From Microdochium bolleyi (Eukaryota; Ascomycota; Sordariomycetes; Xylariales; Microdochiaceae): a DNA stretch of 64,000 nucleotides. Position 1 is the stretch's first letter. Every line of letters starts with the position of its first letter. Where the stretch lies: NCBI GenBank assembly GCA_001566295.1, contig KQ964260.1, positions 496,001 to 560,000 of the forward strand, given 5' to 3'. The translations under genes and the position numbers were made by a program. The notes under the pieces are model-generated. The model worked only from the letters and a program-made list of their open reading frames with translations, searched no databases and was not told where the DNA came from. Below, in pieces: positions 1-9,302 of the stretch.

Positions 1-2
1 CT

Positions 3-299
3 GGCCAAGCGACCACCGTTCCAGTCGGTCAAGATCCCGATCATGTGCTCGTCAATAGGGATAGGACACAATGTAGCCAACCCACTGGCCACGACGCCCA
101 GCCAAGCGATGACACTATGCTACAGCGTTGGCTGAACTCCGACTTCAACGACAACCCATGGAACAACGTCTATGCTGTAGGGCTTGATACTGGCACAGGC
201 ACATCAGGAGCAGAGATTGCCTTCACCCTGGATGATACGGACTTTTACCTTTGGGCTGGCGACGTGGAGAAAACTATTGGGATGGAAAATGAGACATAA
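3..299 (+). CDS. Possible 3' end of a gene cut by the left edge
   Basis: A frame is open from the left edge to a TAA at 297-299 (98 codons). It encodes a mildly acidic tail rich in Asp, Thr and Gly with no domain I recognise. The end of the frame is followed by the convergent NmrA-like gene, so the layout would suit the last exon of a plus-strand gene lying mostly outside the window. Openness over about 100 codons in GC-moderate DNA is weak evidence, and no start or splice site can be judged. It could be chance. Confidence 0.3.
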   Translation, partial: GQATTVPVGQDPDHVLVNRDRTQCSQPTGHDAQPSDDTMLQRWLNSDFNDNPWNNVYAVGLDTGTGTSGAEIAFTLDDTDFYLWAGDVEKTIGMENET

Positions 300-423
300 A
301 TAGGCAAGAGCCAGAGGCAATTGAGGCGGGTTGATGGATCATACACAGTCAAGCATTATTATATACTGGTTTCACATCCGAAGATTCAATCGATTTCTCC
401 CGGGCCGGTTCACCTCCTCAAGC

Positions 424-1449
424 CTACTGCAACACCCAAGGCCTCGCTTCGAAGTACACCTCCAGTGTCGTCAGCTCGCCTCTTGCCTGCTCCACAGCCC
501 ATTCCACCTCCTCTTCCGTGTTCTTGCCAAAGTATCCTGTCACACCATACGCCGCATACGCATCGACAAATATATCCCCAAGAGTAAGGGGCAGTCCAGC
601 CAGGCTCTTCTCGAATTCTTCGAGAGACACCTGCTCATACACGATCTTCTGGCCGGTCGCCTTGCTCGCGATCTCCGCCATTTCGGTGAAGCTGTATGTT
701 TTCGTAGCAGCACACAAGGTCCTCCCGCGGCCGTCATCTTCGACACGGCCTGTGGTGGTCGCGTACTTGTCTGGCTCCGCCAGGATCGCGCCGACGAACT
801 TGCCAATGTCCGCCTTCGCTGCGATCAGGGGCACGCGCGCACCGGGCACGCACGGGCGGGTGAGAACCCACTCCTCCTCTCCGTCGGAGACAACCCGTCT
901 GGTGGGAGCGAGGAACGACTGGTCCGCGAAGTTCTCCATGTACGAGCCCGCCGCGAAGAAGGACGCCTTGAACTTGCCCTGACCCGCCAGCCCGCGGATG
1001 TACACCTCCGCTTTCGCTTTGGCGTCGAACGCGGTGACGCGCGTGTACTTCCCGCCCGAGGCCTCGGTGATGTTGGTCAGCGTGGACCAGATGAAGTGCT
1101 GCACGCCCTGCTCAGCGGCCGCGTCTGCGATAAGCGTGGCAGTGTTGTACTCCGTGTCCACGGCGTCCGGGCCGAGAGAGGGGGTCGTGACGGCGAAGAC
1201 GGTGTGGGCGTTGCGGAGTGCTGCGGTGATAGAGGCACGGCTCGCCACATCGGCTTTCACGACTTCGATGTCGCCGTTGCCTTTGGCGAGAAGGGCTTGG
1301 GCAGCGGGTGACTCGGGGTCACGCGTCAAGGCGCGGATGGTGTATTCCTTTAGCAAGACTGCGTCATTGAGGACAAAGTTGATGACGGAACCGCCCTGGT
1401 GGCCCGTCGCGCCAAGGACGGCGAGAGTCTTCTTGTTGTTGCTGGCCAT
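424..1449 (-). CDS. NmrA-like NAD(P)-binding oxidoreductase-family protein
   Basis: Single-exon gene of 341 residues, ATG at 1449 and TAG at 424-426. The N-terminus shows a beta strand followed by the dinucleotide-binding motif GATGHQG (around residues 13-19), the signature of the NmrA-like/atypical short-chain dehydrogenase fold. The absence of a YxxxK catalytic pair at the usual place fits NmrA-like proteins, which bind NAD(P) as redox sensors or act as isoflavone-reductase-like enzymes. Length (about 300-350) is typical. No signal peptide or membrane segment is seen, so it is probably cytosolic. The substrate or partner cannot be told from sequence; in fungi only some members act as nitrogen regulators, so the name should not be read as function. 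Confidence 0.85.
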   Translation of the reverse strand: MASNNKKTLAVLGATGHQGGSVINFVLNDAVLLKEYTIRALTRDPESPAAQALLAKGNGDIEVVKADVASRASITAALRNAHTVFAVTTPSLGPDAVDTEYNTATLIADAAAEQGVQHFIWSTLTNITEASGGKYTRVTAFDAKAKAEVYIRGLAGQGKFKASFFAAGSYMENFADQSFLAPTRRVVSDGEEEWVLTRPCVPGARVPLIAAKADIGKFVGAILAEPDKYATTTGRVEDDGRGRTLCAATKTYSFTEMAEIASKATGQKIVYEQVSLEEFEKSLAGLPLTLGDIFVDAYAAYGVTGYFGKNTEEEVEWAVEQARGELTTLEVYFEARPWVLQ

Positions 1450-2435
1450 TGTATCTCGTTGGGTATTGCAGAGTTGTGAGTAATATTAGTTCGTGAGGAT
1501 GGGCTGTAAATCTGTGGCGAGGATGGAAGCCAAGTGGTGAGAAGCGACGAGAGAAACCTCAAGCTTATATGCGGTCAGCCCCATCGGCTCTGACTATACA
1601 ATGTCTTATCTCCTATTGCCCCTTAGCGAGATTTGTCCAGTCCTTTAGCAATATCCCCACGTGTTCCTGGTGATGGCATTCGTGCTATCAACTTCCATCA
1701 CCCCACTGGCGCTGAGTCGCTGACCAAGCACCTAGCAAGGGTCCGCCATTTGTCAGCGGCAACACCAATCCCTCATCACGGCCATTCGAACGTCTTCCCC
1801 AACTCCAGGTTGAGTATCTTCTTGCGGACAGCAAATCGCGGACAAGTTCAGTGGGCTGGTACGCTAAGTCTTCGGGGAATAATCCTGGTCCGACGGTGGT
1901 CGAATTGTGCCGGACCACAAGCTGCGGCTCAAATAGCGTTCCGCGATACCCTGTCCCGATGTTGCTGGGCCCGGATAAGCGCAGGGGAACCCGTGCAGGA
2001 TCGTTCGCATTCGCGAAGTCTAGGCAGCTCAATGGCCACGTAAGGCATTGTGCAGGAATGGGTCCCGAACATAGCCTGGACTCCTGTACGCCTTGTCAAA
2101 GACGGGGCTGTTGGGATTACATCTGCATTATTAGTATGTCCTGCTCGTTGATTCCATGAGATGCTGGGCGGAGGCACAATGGGCGGACCGATCGGAAGAG
2201 TAATGGAACTTGGGATACGTAGGAATAAGGGAGAAATAGTTTATAGGTGTGGCAAAGCAGAGGAGTCAACGTTGGCCCAGCCTGGTTGATCCAGGGGCCT
2301 TTGACTCATCGCTGTCGTGGGGCAGGGGCGATGATCACGTTCGGGGACCACCCTGCGAGGCACTATATCTACTCCAATCTCAATGCCATTCGCCTCGGCT
2401 AAATCTTGTTCTTCTCTTTCACACATCCACGGAGC
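1450..2435. other. Intergenic; nothing recognised
   Basis: Short overlapping open frames on both strands with no domain, consistent start or splice pattern. It presumably holds the promoters of the two divergent genes on either side. Confidence 0.6.
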
Positions 2436-4031
2436 ATGCCAAGAGTCAACACCCAAAAAAATGCAGCCGCAAAATGTGTCTTCGCAGCCTTCGCAGAGTT
2501 CCAGGACGAGTCCGTCATCGATCTCTCTGGGAATGTCCCATTCCTGGTACACGTAAGAGTCATGCAGTCCGCCTTATCAAGTGAGACATCCCAAGAAAGC
2601 GAATACACGGGCAGGCCTTTGTCAATCTTGCTGACAGGCTCACTTTTCGACCTACCCCTCGCACTGCGCAAGGGTCTCGTCAGGCTCGTCGATATAACAA
2701 ACCACCATGGACACCTCGATGTAGACACGGTCGGTGATGTGCTGGTGGGGGGATCTGATGACGATACTGAGCCTTGGGTTGTCGTCCGGGGTCCAGAGCT
2801 GGCGCCGTGGGTAGCCCGACAAAACAAGAAACAGTCGAGGAATGGCAAGGCCACCACGGCAGCATTCCGACTGACTGACCTTATCACACTGCCAGCTGTT
2901 CAAAGAGACTGCGTCAAGCATGCTGCCATCACATGTGACTTGACGGACGCGCTCCGCCCATTCGTCAAACCTGGTCACAAGTACAAACTCGACATGCCGA
3001 GGGACCCCGACGACATGGACGTTCCCTGGTGGACGTGGGGCGAACGCGAAGAGACTATTCGCAACATCCACGGCGGCGATGACAGCAGCAGTGGCGTCGG
3101 CGTGCTGACCGTGGGGAATCTGCCTCAACCAACACCGCCGAGCGGGACCACCGGACTCACCTTCTCCCAACTGCGCGCGCCCGCGATCCGCTTCCGCGTC
3201 GTCGACAGGCTGCCCATCCCGCCAGTCCTACAAGTCAAGCTGTTCCTCCGGCACAACCCGTCCTTCGCCCTGCAGGACGGGGAGGAGTACAATGATCAAA
3301 GCAACGAGAAATACTACACCCTCTGCGCGACGACGACCTACCTTGCCCCCACGTCCTCACCCACCACCACCAGTCCTCCTCTCGCTCCACCACCGATCAC
3401 AGTCCAGCTTCACGGAGCCCAGGAGCACCTCACCGCCTCTCAGTCCCGCCGTGACCCACGCTCCGGCCGCAGCAGCATCGTCCCCAAGCCCGTCGCCGCT
3501 GACGTCTCCACCCCCATCTTCGGCATCCACCCTTCGCTGCACAACCTCCGCATCGTCGACGCCGTCACGGGCGAGGACCTCGTGCACGTGCACCGCTCGA
3601 CGCACCCGCAGCCGCACGCACTAGATCCTTCAGAGAGGCAGTTCCTGACGCTCTACCCGGGCGACAGCGTGACGCGGGACGTCGCGCGGCTGCCGTACCC
3701 GGACCGCAGCCGACGCGCGCCTCCGAGGGAAGGGGAACCGGGGTTCTATATGCCGAGGGTCCGGGATATGCAGTCTGGCCGGAAGTACAAGATCACGCTG
3801 CGCGGCGGAAGGGTGGAGGATGGGGGAAAAGGGTTCTGGTGGCGCGAAGGGACGAGAGAGGATGTGTTTGCTGGCGTGGAGGGGGAGGAAGGATGGGACG
3901 GAGATCAGCGGAAGAGGACTGCGGTGCTGAGGAGGAGGGTGATGCGCAATCTGCAGCTGCCGTTGCACATGCAGAGCGAGGACGAGATCGTTGTGGAGTG
4001 TCCTGCTGGGGCACGGTGGAGGGAGCAATGA
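2436..4031 (+). CDS. Hypothetical protein of 531 residues
   Basis: The first ATG in the frame is at 2436; the frame is open further upstream only through non-ATG codons. TGA is at 4029-4031. I recognise no family. What can be seen: no signal peptide or membrane helix. The first half is mixed and globular, including an acidic aspartate run after a GG pair near residue 110. A Pro/Ser/Thr-rich linker lies near residues 300-340. The C-terminal half is rich in Arg and charged residues, with a FGIHPSLHNLR stretch. Third positions are strongly GC-rich, as in neighbouring real genes, which supports coding. The N-terminus could lie in an unseen upstream exon. Confidence 0.7.
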   Translation: MPRVNTQKNAAAKCVFAAFAEFQDESVIDLSGNVPFLVHVRVMQSALSSETSQESEYTGRPLSILLTGSLFDLPLALRKGLVRLVDITNHHGHLDVDTVGDVLVGGSDDDTEPWVVVRGPELAPWVARQNKKQSRNGKATTAAFRLTDLITLPAVQRDCVKHAAITCDLTDALRPFVKPGHKYKLDMPRDPDDMDVPWWTWGEREETIRNIHGGDDSSSGVGVLTVGNLPQPTPPSGTTGLTFSQLRAPAIRFRVVDRLPIPPVLQVKLFLRHNPSFALQDGEEYNDQSNEKYYTLCATTTYLAPTSSPTTTSPPLAPPPITVQLHGAQEHLTASQSRRDPRSGRSSIVPKPVAADVSTPIFGIHPSLHNLRIVDAVTGEDLVHVHRSTHPQPHALDPSERQFLTLYPGDSVTRDVARLPYPDRSRRAPPREGEPGFYMPRVRDMQSGRKYKITLRGGRVEDGGKGFWWREGTREDVFAGVEGEEGWDGDQRKRTAVLRRRVMRNLQLPLHMQSEDEIVVECPAGARWREQ

Positions 4032-5114
4032 TGCTGGCAGATGGGCAGGGGCGCAAGGCGAGTCCTTGCTTGACGTGCATGAACACAAAGATCGGGCACG
4101 TCAAGATTGCCACGAGACCATTGCGGCCATTTGACTGGTGGAAAAAGCACTCGAAGAACATGCACAGCTATGTCGGGATAAAATGCACCATCATAGAACA
4201 CTACGTGCTTGGCTGGGGACGTTGTGGGAGGCGTTCCTGGGGTTCCGCGTCTTGTGGCTTGACTAGCGGGGAGAAATAGCACTTCGTGGAGCGTTGTCAG
4301 TGAGTGCAATCTCACTTTCAAGGCACGACTATGCAGACATCTGCACCCACGTCACACCGCAGCCTTTCAGCCGGCTTGGTGAGCCGATCGGAGCAGGACT
4401 AGGGCGCTGCAATATGAGCCACTAGCGTGCTCGGCGAGGCTCAGCAGCCTTGGAAACCTACCGTAATCTCGGCACGGCAATTCAGCCTCTTCTCAGAGTG
4501 CGGAGATTCGTTCCCCACGGGGACGACTGGGACTGCCGACGGGGTCTCTCAGCCGGGAGTTGTTGCGCAGTGGCGCTGGGGCACCCCAGACTTATTAGGC
4601 TAAATTGCATTCACCGGGGCTGCTCTTCTCCACTACGTCTATTCACAAAAGAGCCCCCTGCTATAGCACTAACGGTTTTACACGACGAACATCATTGGCC
4701 GGAAGAAAGAAACATTACTCGGGTCTGCAGATCACAGGAGCCAAGACTTGCTCATCTCGTGGCCCCTGCCCTGTCCGCGGTGACACTGCCACTGGGACCA
4801 CATGGCAAAAGGCCGACCCGGACATGGTCCGTCGGTCCAGCACAAGCCGAGCTCCACGAATCGGCGCGGAGCAATAACGGCCTGGCACCCAGAGAATTCG
4901 TGCGTGTTTTGGTCGTCGGCGATGGCTCCGCAGTGTTGACCCGGGGAGAAATAAATACCTTGCCTGCCCGCCGTGCTACCTCCTCTCGCGATGTCCTTCC
5001 CCTTGCACGGCACCGTCACTCTGGGACAACTCAGCTCTCTCCCTTGCCCTGTGACGTAAGACGACCAGAAGCGGAATCGTGCTCTGCACCGATCCCCGAC
5101 AACGGTCAGCCACC
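4032..5114. other. Intergenic region upstream of the alpha-glucuronidase
   Basis: No gene is seen. The right part is the promoter of the GH67 gene (XlnR- and CreA-type sites at 4576-4619, a further CCGGGG at 4941-4946, and an AT-rich TATA-like ATAAATA at 4951-4957). Confidence 0.6.
4576..4619 (+). promoter_or_regulatory. XlnR/Xyr1-type site flanked by CreA-type sites
   Basis: GGCTAAA, the consensus of the xylanolytic activator XlnR/Xyr1, lies at 4598-4604, about 510 bases before the GH67 start. Just upstream, CTGGGG (4576-4581) and its reverse complement CCCCAG (4584-4589) form a two-base-spaced inverted pair matching the CreA/Cre1 repressor consensus SYGGRG. CCGGGG (4614-4619) is a third match. 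Motif identity is seen directly; binding is inferred. Confidence 0.6.
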
Positions 5115-7697
5115 ATGCAGACAGCACTCCTTCAGCTCCTGCTCCTCGCGCTCGCGCCCGTCTTCGTCCTCGCGGAGACGGGCATCGACGCCTGGCTCCG
5201 CTACGCGCCGTACCCCGGTGCCGAGAAGCACGCGGCCGCGCTCCCGCACAAGATCTACGCACTCAACGCGACCAAGTCAAGCCCCGTGTACACGGCCGGC
5301 ACCGAGCTGGCCCTGGGCCTCAAGAGCATCTTCGGCCTCGCAGCGGCTGTCGAGTACCAGCAGACCCTCGACTACTCCTCCAGCAGCGAGGGCGGCTGCC
5401 TCGGCCGCAAGTCGCACCTCGTCGTGGGCACGCTCGACGCCTTTGACGCGGCCGAGCACAAGGTCAAGGTCCCCGAGCTGATTGAGGACGGCTACTTCCT
5501 CGACATCACGCCCAAGCGGACCCTCATCCTGGCCAAGAACGAGCGCGGTGCTCTCTATGGCGCCTTCGAGTACCTGAACCGCCTCGCGCAGGGCAACGTC
5601 AAGTCCGCGTCCTTTGCGTCGAACCCGGACGCCGCGGTCCGCTGGGTGAATCAATGGGACAACATGGCATCGGGCGGCACGCATGGCAGCATCGAGCGCG
5701 GCTACGGCGGCGTGAGCATGTTCTTCTGGAACGGCGTCGTCCGCGAGGACCTCGACCGGGTGCACCAGTACGCACGCATCCTGGCCTCGGTGGGCATCAA
5801 CGGCATTATCCTCAACAACGTCAACGCCAACGCGACCCTGTTCGACGACATCAACCTGCGCGGCCTGCAGCGCATCGGCGACATCTTCCGCCCCTACGGC
5901 ATCCGCATCGGCCTGTCGGTGCGCTTTGACGCGCCGCAGTCGTACGGCGGGCTGAGCACCTTCGACCCCATCGATGCGAGCGTGATCAAGTGGTGGCACG
6001 ACATCACCGACAAGATCTACCACATGATCCCCGACTTCGTGGGCTACCTCAGCAAGGCCAGCTCCGAGGGCCAGCCCGGTCCGCTAACATACAACCGCAC
6101 CCTCGCGGACGGCGCCAACCTGTTCGCCCGCACCCTCAAGCCCTACGGCGGCACCATGATGTTCCGCGCCTTCGTGTACGACCACCGCAGCCTGAACCAG
6201 ACGCTCGACTGGAAGGCCGACCGGGCCAACGCGGCCGTCAACTTCTTCGAGGGCCTTGACTCCAAGTTTGACGACAACGTCGTTATCCAGATCAAGTACG
6301 GCCCCATCGACTTCCAGGTCCGCGAGCCCGTCTCCCCTCTGTTCGCACACCTCCGCGAGACCCCTGCCGCGGTCGAGCTGCAGGTCAGCCAGGAGTACCT
6401 CGGCCAGCAGATGCACGTCGTGTACATGGCGCCCATGTGGAAGGAGCTGCTCGACTTCGACCTTCGCATCGACTCGAAGCCCTCGCAGCTGCGCGACGTG
6501 GTCAGCGGCAAGCGCTGGGGCCGGCACCAGGGCGGCTACGCGGCCGTCGTCAACGCCGGGCTCAACTCGACCTGGCTCGGCAGCCACCTGTCGCTGTCCA
6601 ACCTGTACGCCTACGGCAAGCTCGCCTGGGACCCCTCGCACACGTCGGAGGACCTGATCGACGCCTGGACCCGGCTCACATTCTCCCACGACCGCGCCGT
6701 CGTCGACACCGTCCGCACCATCTCGATGCAGTCCTGGCCCGCATATGAGGACTACTCGGGCAACCTGGGCGTCCAGACCCTCGCGGACATCCTGAACGGG
6801 CACTACGGCCCCAACCCGGGCTCGCAAGACGGCAACCCCTGGGGCCAATGGACGCGCGCGGACGGCGACAGCATCGGCATGGACCGCACCGTCAGCAACG
6901 GCACGGGCTTCGCGGGCCAGTACCCGCCCGAGGTCGCGGCCATGTACGAGAAGGTCGAGACGACGCCCGACAACCTGCTGCTGTGGTTCCACCACGTGCC
7001 GTACACGCAGCGCCTCAAGTCCGGGCTCACCGTCATCCAGCACTTCTACGACGCGCACTACCGCGGCGCGGCCGTCGCGCAGACGTTTGTGACCGCCTGG
7101 GAGAAGCTCAAGGGGAAAGTCGACGCGACGCAGTACGACGAGACGCTGTCCCGGCTGGTGTACCAGGCCGGGCACAGCCTCGTGTGGCGCGACAGCGTGA
7201 GCAACTTCTACTTCAACAAGTCGAGCATCGCCGATACGCGCGGCCGGGTGGGCAACTACAAGTACCGCGTCGAGGCCGAGGACATGCAGCTGTCGGGCTA
7301 CGTGAAGTACCAGGTCAAGCCGTTCGAGTCGGCGAGCAAGGGGTGGGCTATCGTGACAGCGAGCAACACGACGACCGGCACGGCCAGCTACAAGCTCGAC
7401 AAGGTCGAGAGCGGGCGGTACGACGTCGCGGTCAACTACTTTGACATGGCGATCGGCAACTCGACGTGGACGCTGTCCCTGGACGGCGCGGTCGTCGGCA
7501 AGTGGAAGGGCGACCTCGAGTACAGCTCGGGCAAGGCGGCGACCATCTACATTGACGGCCAGACGGCGATCCGCAAGACGTTCCGGGGCGTCCAGGTCAA
7601 GAAGGGCGCCGAGGTCAAGATTGTGGGTGTCGCCGACGGGAAAGAGCCGGCGCCGGTGGATTACATCTCGATCCTGCCGCTGGGGACGGCGGACTAG
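5115..7697 (+). CDS. aguA: Secreted GH67 alpha-glucuronidase
   Basis: Single exon, 860 residues, close to the 830-860 usual for fungal GH67. The ATG at 5115 (context ccaccatgc) gives a clear signal peptide with a Leu/Ala core ending near residue 20, so the enzyme is secreted. GH67 hydrolyses alpha-1,2 bonds between 4-O-methyl-glucuronic acid and the terminal xylose of xylo-oligosaccharides. Visible family blocks: WDNMASGGTHGSIERGYGG, KASSEGQPGP carrying the expected acid Glu, and YGPIDFQVREP, whose Asp is followed exactly 28 residues later by the Glu of QEYLGQ. That is the same spacing as Asp365 and Glu393 of the characterised Cellvibrio enzyme. The C-terminal 150 residues look like a beta-rich accessory region. 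The promoter has XlnR- and CreA-type sites, which suits xylan induction and glucose repression. Confidence 0.95.
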   Translation: MQTALLQLLLLALAPVFVLAETGIDAWLRYAPYPGAEKHAAALPHKIYALNATKSSPVYTAGTELALGLKSIFGLAAAVEYQQTLDYSSSSEGGCLGRKSHLVVGTLDAFDAAEHKVKVPELIEDGYFLDITPKRTLILAKNERGALYGAFEYLNRLAQGNVKSASFASNPDAAVRWVNQWDNMASGGTHGSIERGYGGVSMFFWNGVVREDLDRVHQYARILASVGINGIILNNVNANATLFDDINLRGLQRIGDIFRPYGIRIGLSVRFDAPQSYGGLSTFDPIDASVIKWWHDITDKIYHMIPDFVGYLSKASSEGQPGPLTYNRTLADGANLFARTLKPYGGTMMFRAFVYDHRSLNQTLDWKADRANAAVNFFEGLDSKFDDNVVIQIKYGPIDFQVREPVSPLFAHLRETPAAVELQVSQEYLGQQMHVVYMAPMWKELLDFDLRIDSKPSQLRDVVSGKRWGRHQGGYAAVVNAGLNSTWLGSHLSLSNLYAYGKLAWDPSHTSEDLIDAWTRLTFSHDRAVVDTVRTISMQSWPAYEDYSGNLGVQTLADILNGHYGPNPGSQDGNPWGQWTRADGDSIGMDRTVSNGTGFAGQYPPEVAAMYEKVETTPDNLLLWFHHVPYTQRLKSGLTVIQHFYDAHYRGAAVAQTFVTAWEKLKGKVDATQYDETLSRLVYQAGHSLVWRDSVSNFYFNKSSIADTRGRVGNYKYRVEAEDMQLSGYVKYQVKPFESASKGWAIVTASNTTTGTASYKLDKVESGRYDVAVNYFDMAIGNSTWTLSLDGAVVGKWKGDLEYSSGKAATIYIDGQTAIRKTFRGVQVKKGAEVKIVGVADGKEPAPVDYISILPLGTAD

Positions 7698-8349
7698 TCG
7701 ACGCTGGGCAGCAGTATGATGAGTAATAGCTTCGCATACGAGAATAATGACTTGTCCGATTAATGACAACTTGCTTGAAGTAATTGTGCCACTCCGACTT
7801 TGTGCTGATGTCGCTCAACGCTGACCGCACTCGATTACCTTGAAGTACTGTCGGAGTTGTGACAGCTGAAGCCGAGCGTCCGGAGTGTGTATGAGTGTGT
7901 CAACCTCCGAGTCGCCTCGGAGCTTGTGGGCGGGCCCCCAACTGCCGGGAGGACTAAGGCAGTAGACCCCTGGAACTGCTACTTGAGCCCTTCAACATGT
8001 GCTACGACTCCCGACTGAGTCGCCCAAGCTCCGAGCTAGAGCGGCACTGCCAGGACTGGCTTCCGCAGCAGGTCGGACCCTGCATTTTGAGCGGCTTCAT
8101 CGCTGGTGCCTGCGCAGTATGCTCTGCCTGTATAAAGTTCCTGGCTTCGCGCGACCCATCGGGATTCATTTGACGGAGCTGCCGCAGACTTATCGCATCT
8201 CTTGCCGTTCTTCGAGCACTTTTGTCGGGCACTGCGTATCGCAACTCGAGACCACCCTCACCTCTCGAATACCCTCATCACAAATCGCCCCAACCGGCAG
8301 TGTATAGCACAGCCCTGTTCTTACAGCTAAGACACGCCCAGAAGCAGCC
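7698..8349. other. Intergenic; nothing recognised
   Basis: Lies between the GH67 stop and the DJ-1/PfpI start, which are co-oriented. No domain-bearing frame is seen. Confidence 0.6.
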
Positions 8350-9302
8350 ATGGCAGACTCCAAGCCCAGCCCGTCTCAAACCACGTCGGACAAGGCCACC
8401 GTGCACGTCGGCGTCTTCATCCCCGCCGAGGCGCAGCTCCTCGACTTTGCGTGCATCGACATCATCGGCTCCATGTCGGCCAGCTACATGGCCGGGGCCG
8501 CAGCCATCGTCCCGGCCTCCGTGCTCGCCCTCGCCCCGCCCGTCCAGTTCTACTACATCGGCTCCGTGCAGCCGGGGTCCCCGATCGCGACCACATCCTC
8601 TGCGCACATCCTCTGCACGCACCACTACACGGACCCCGCGGTCGCGCCGGGGAAGCTCGACATTGTGGTCGTGCCCGGGCCGGACCCGTTCGCGACAGAT
8701 CTTGAGATGGACGGCGGCGCACCCGCGAGGTGGCTGGCAGACCAGGGGGCCAGTGCGACCACGGACGTGCTGAGCGTGTGCACGGGTATCCTGTGGTGCG
8801 GCGCCGCGGGCTTGCTCAAGGGCAAGACTGTCTGCGGGCCGCGCGGGATGGGGCAGTTCATCGAGGAGCAGAAGTTTGGACAGAAGGAGCTCGTCGGGCA
8901 CAAGGTCCGGTGGTGGCAGGATGGCCGGTTCTGGTCGAGTGGTGAGTTTCCCCTTGCCTTCATCAACATCGACATCCCATCTTAATCTCCACGGCCCAGC
9001 CGCGGATCTCTTCCTCATCCAAGAGTCGCATAGTGCCCGTGTTCTTGCCTCAGATACTAATCCGCCCATCGTGGTCAACAGGCGGCATCACCAACGGCAA
9101 CGACCTCATCGCCGCATACTGCCGGGCCACGCCGCGGCTCTTCCCGCGCCCGCTCGTCGAGATTGCGTGCGAGATGACCGACGTCGGCGACCGCGCGCAG
9201 CAGTACAGTAAGAGCCAGACCGGATTTATCGCCACGATGGTGTGGAACACGTTCCGCGCGTGGCTCATGGGGTCTGGCACGAGTAAAGGCAAGACCTCCT
9301 AG
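8350..9302 (+). CDS. DJ-1/PfpI family protein (class I glutamine amidotransferase-like)
   Basis: Two exons, 8350-8941 and 9082-9302, joined over a 140-base intron (GTGAGT...CAACAG). The join restores the family block SGGITNGND and yields 270 residues. The nucleophile elbow is SVCTG with Cys144 in the sequence VLSVCTGILWCG. An early strand VHVGVFIPAEAQLLDFACID and the VVVPGPDP loop match the DJ-1/PfpI fold. No signal peptide is seen. Members include cysteine-dependent chaperones, glyoxalase-like enzymes and isonitrile hydratase-like hydrolases; the sequence does not decide between them. A basic C-terminal tail follows the conserved helix. The intron assignment is well supported because the exon 1 frame runs into a stop within the intron. 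Confidence 0.88.

Noticed and set aside
331..1311. Plus-strand frame of over 300 codons opposite the NmrA-like gene
   Set aside because: Shadow of the minus-strand gene; Arg-rich and domain-less.
4450..5481. Plus-strand frame running through the GH67 promoter into its coding region
   Set aside because: Overlaps the signal peptide region in another frame; Ser/Arg/Pro-rich tail is a frame-shifted reading of GH67.
6084..7769. Long minus-strand frame of about 560 codons opposite the GH67 gene
   Set aside because: GC-rich third positions of the real gene create open antisense frames; the translation is Arg/Val/Asp-rich with no domain, while the plus strand has full GH67 motifs.
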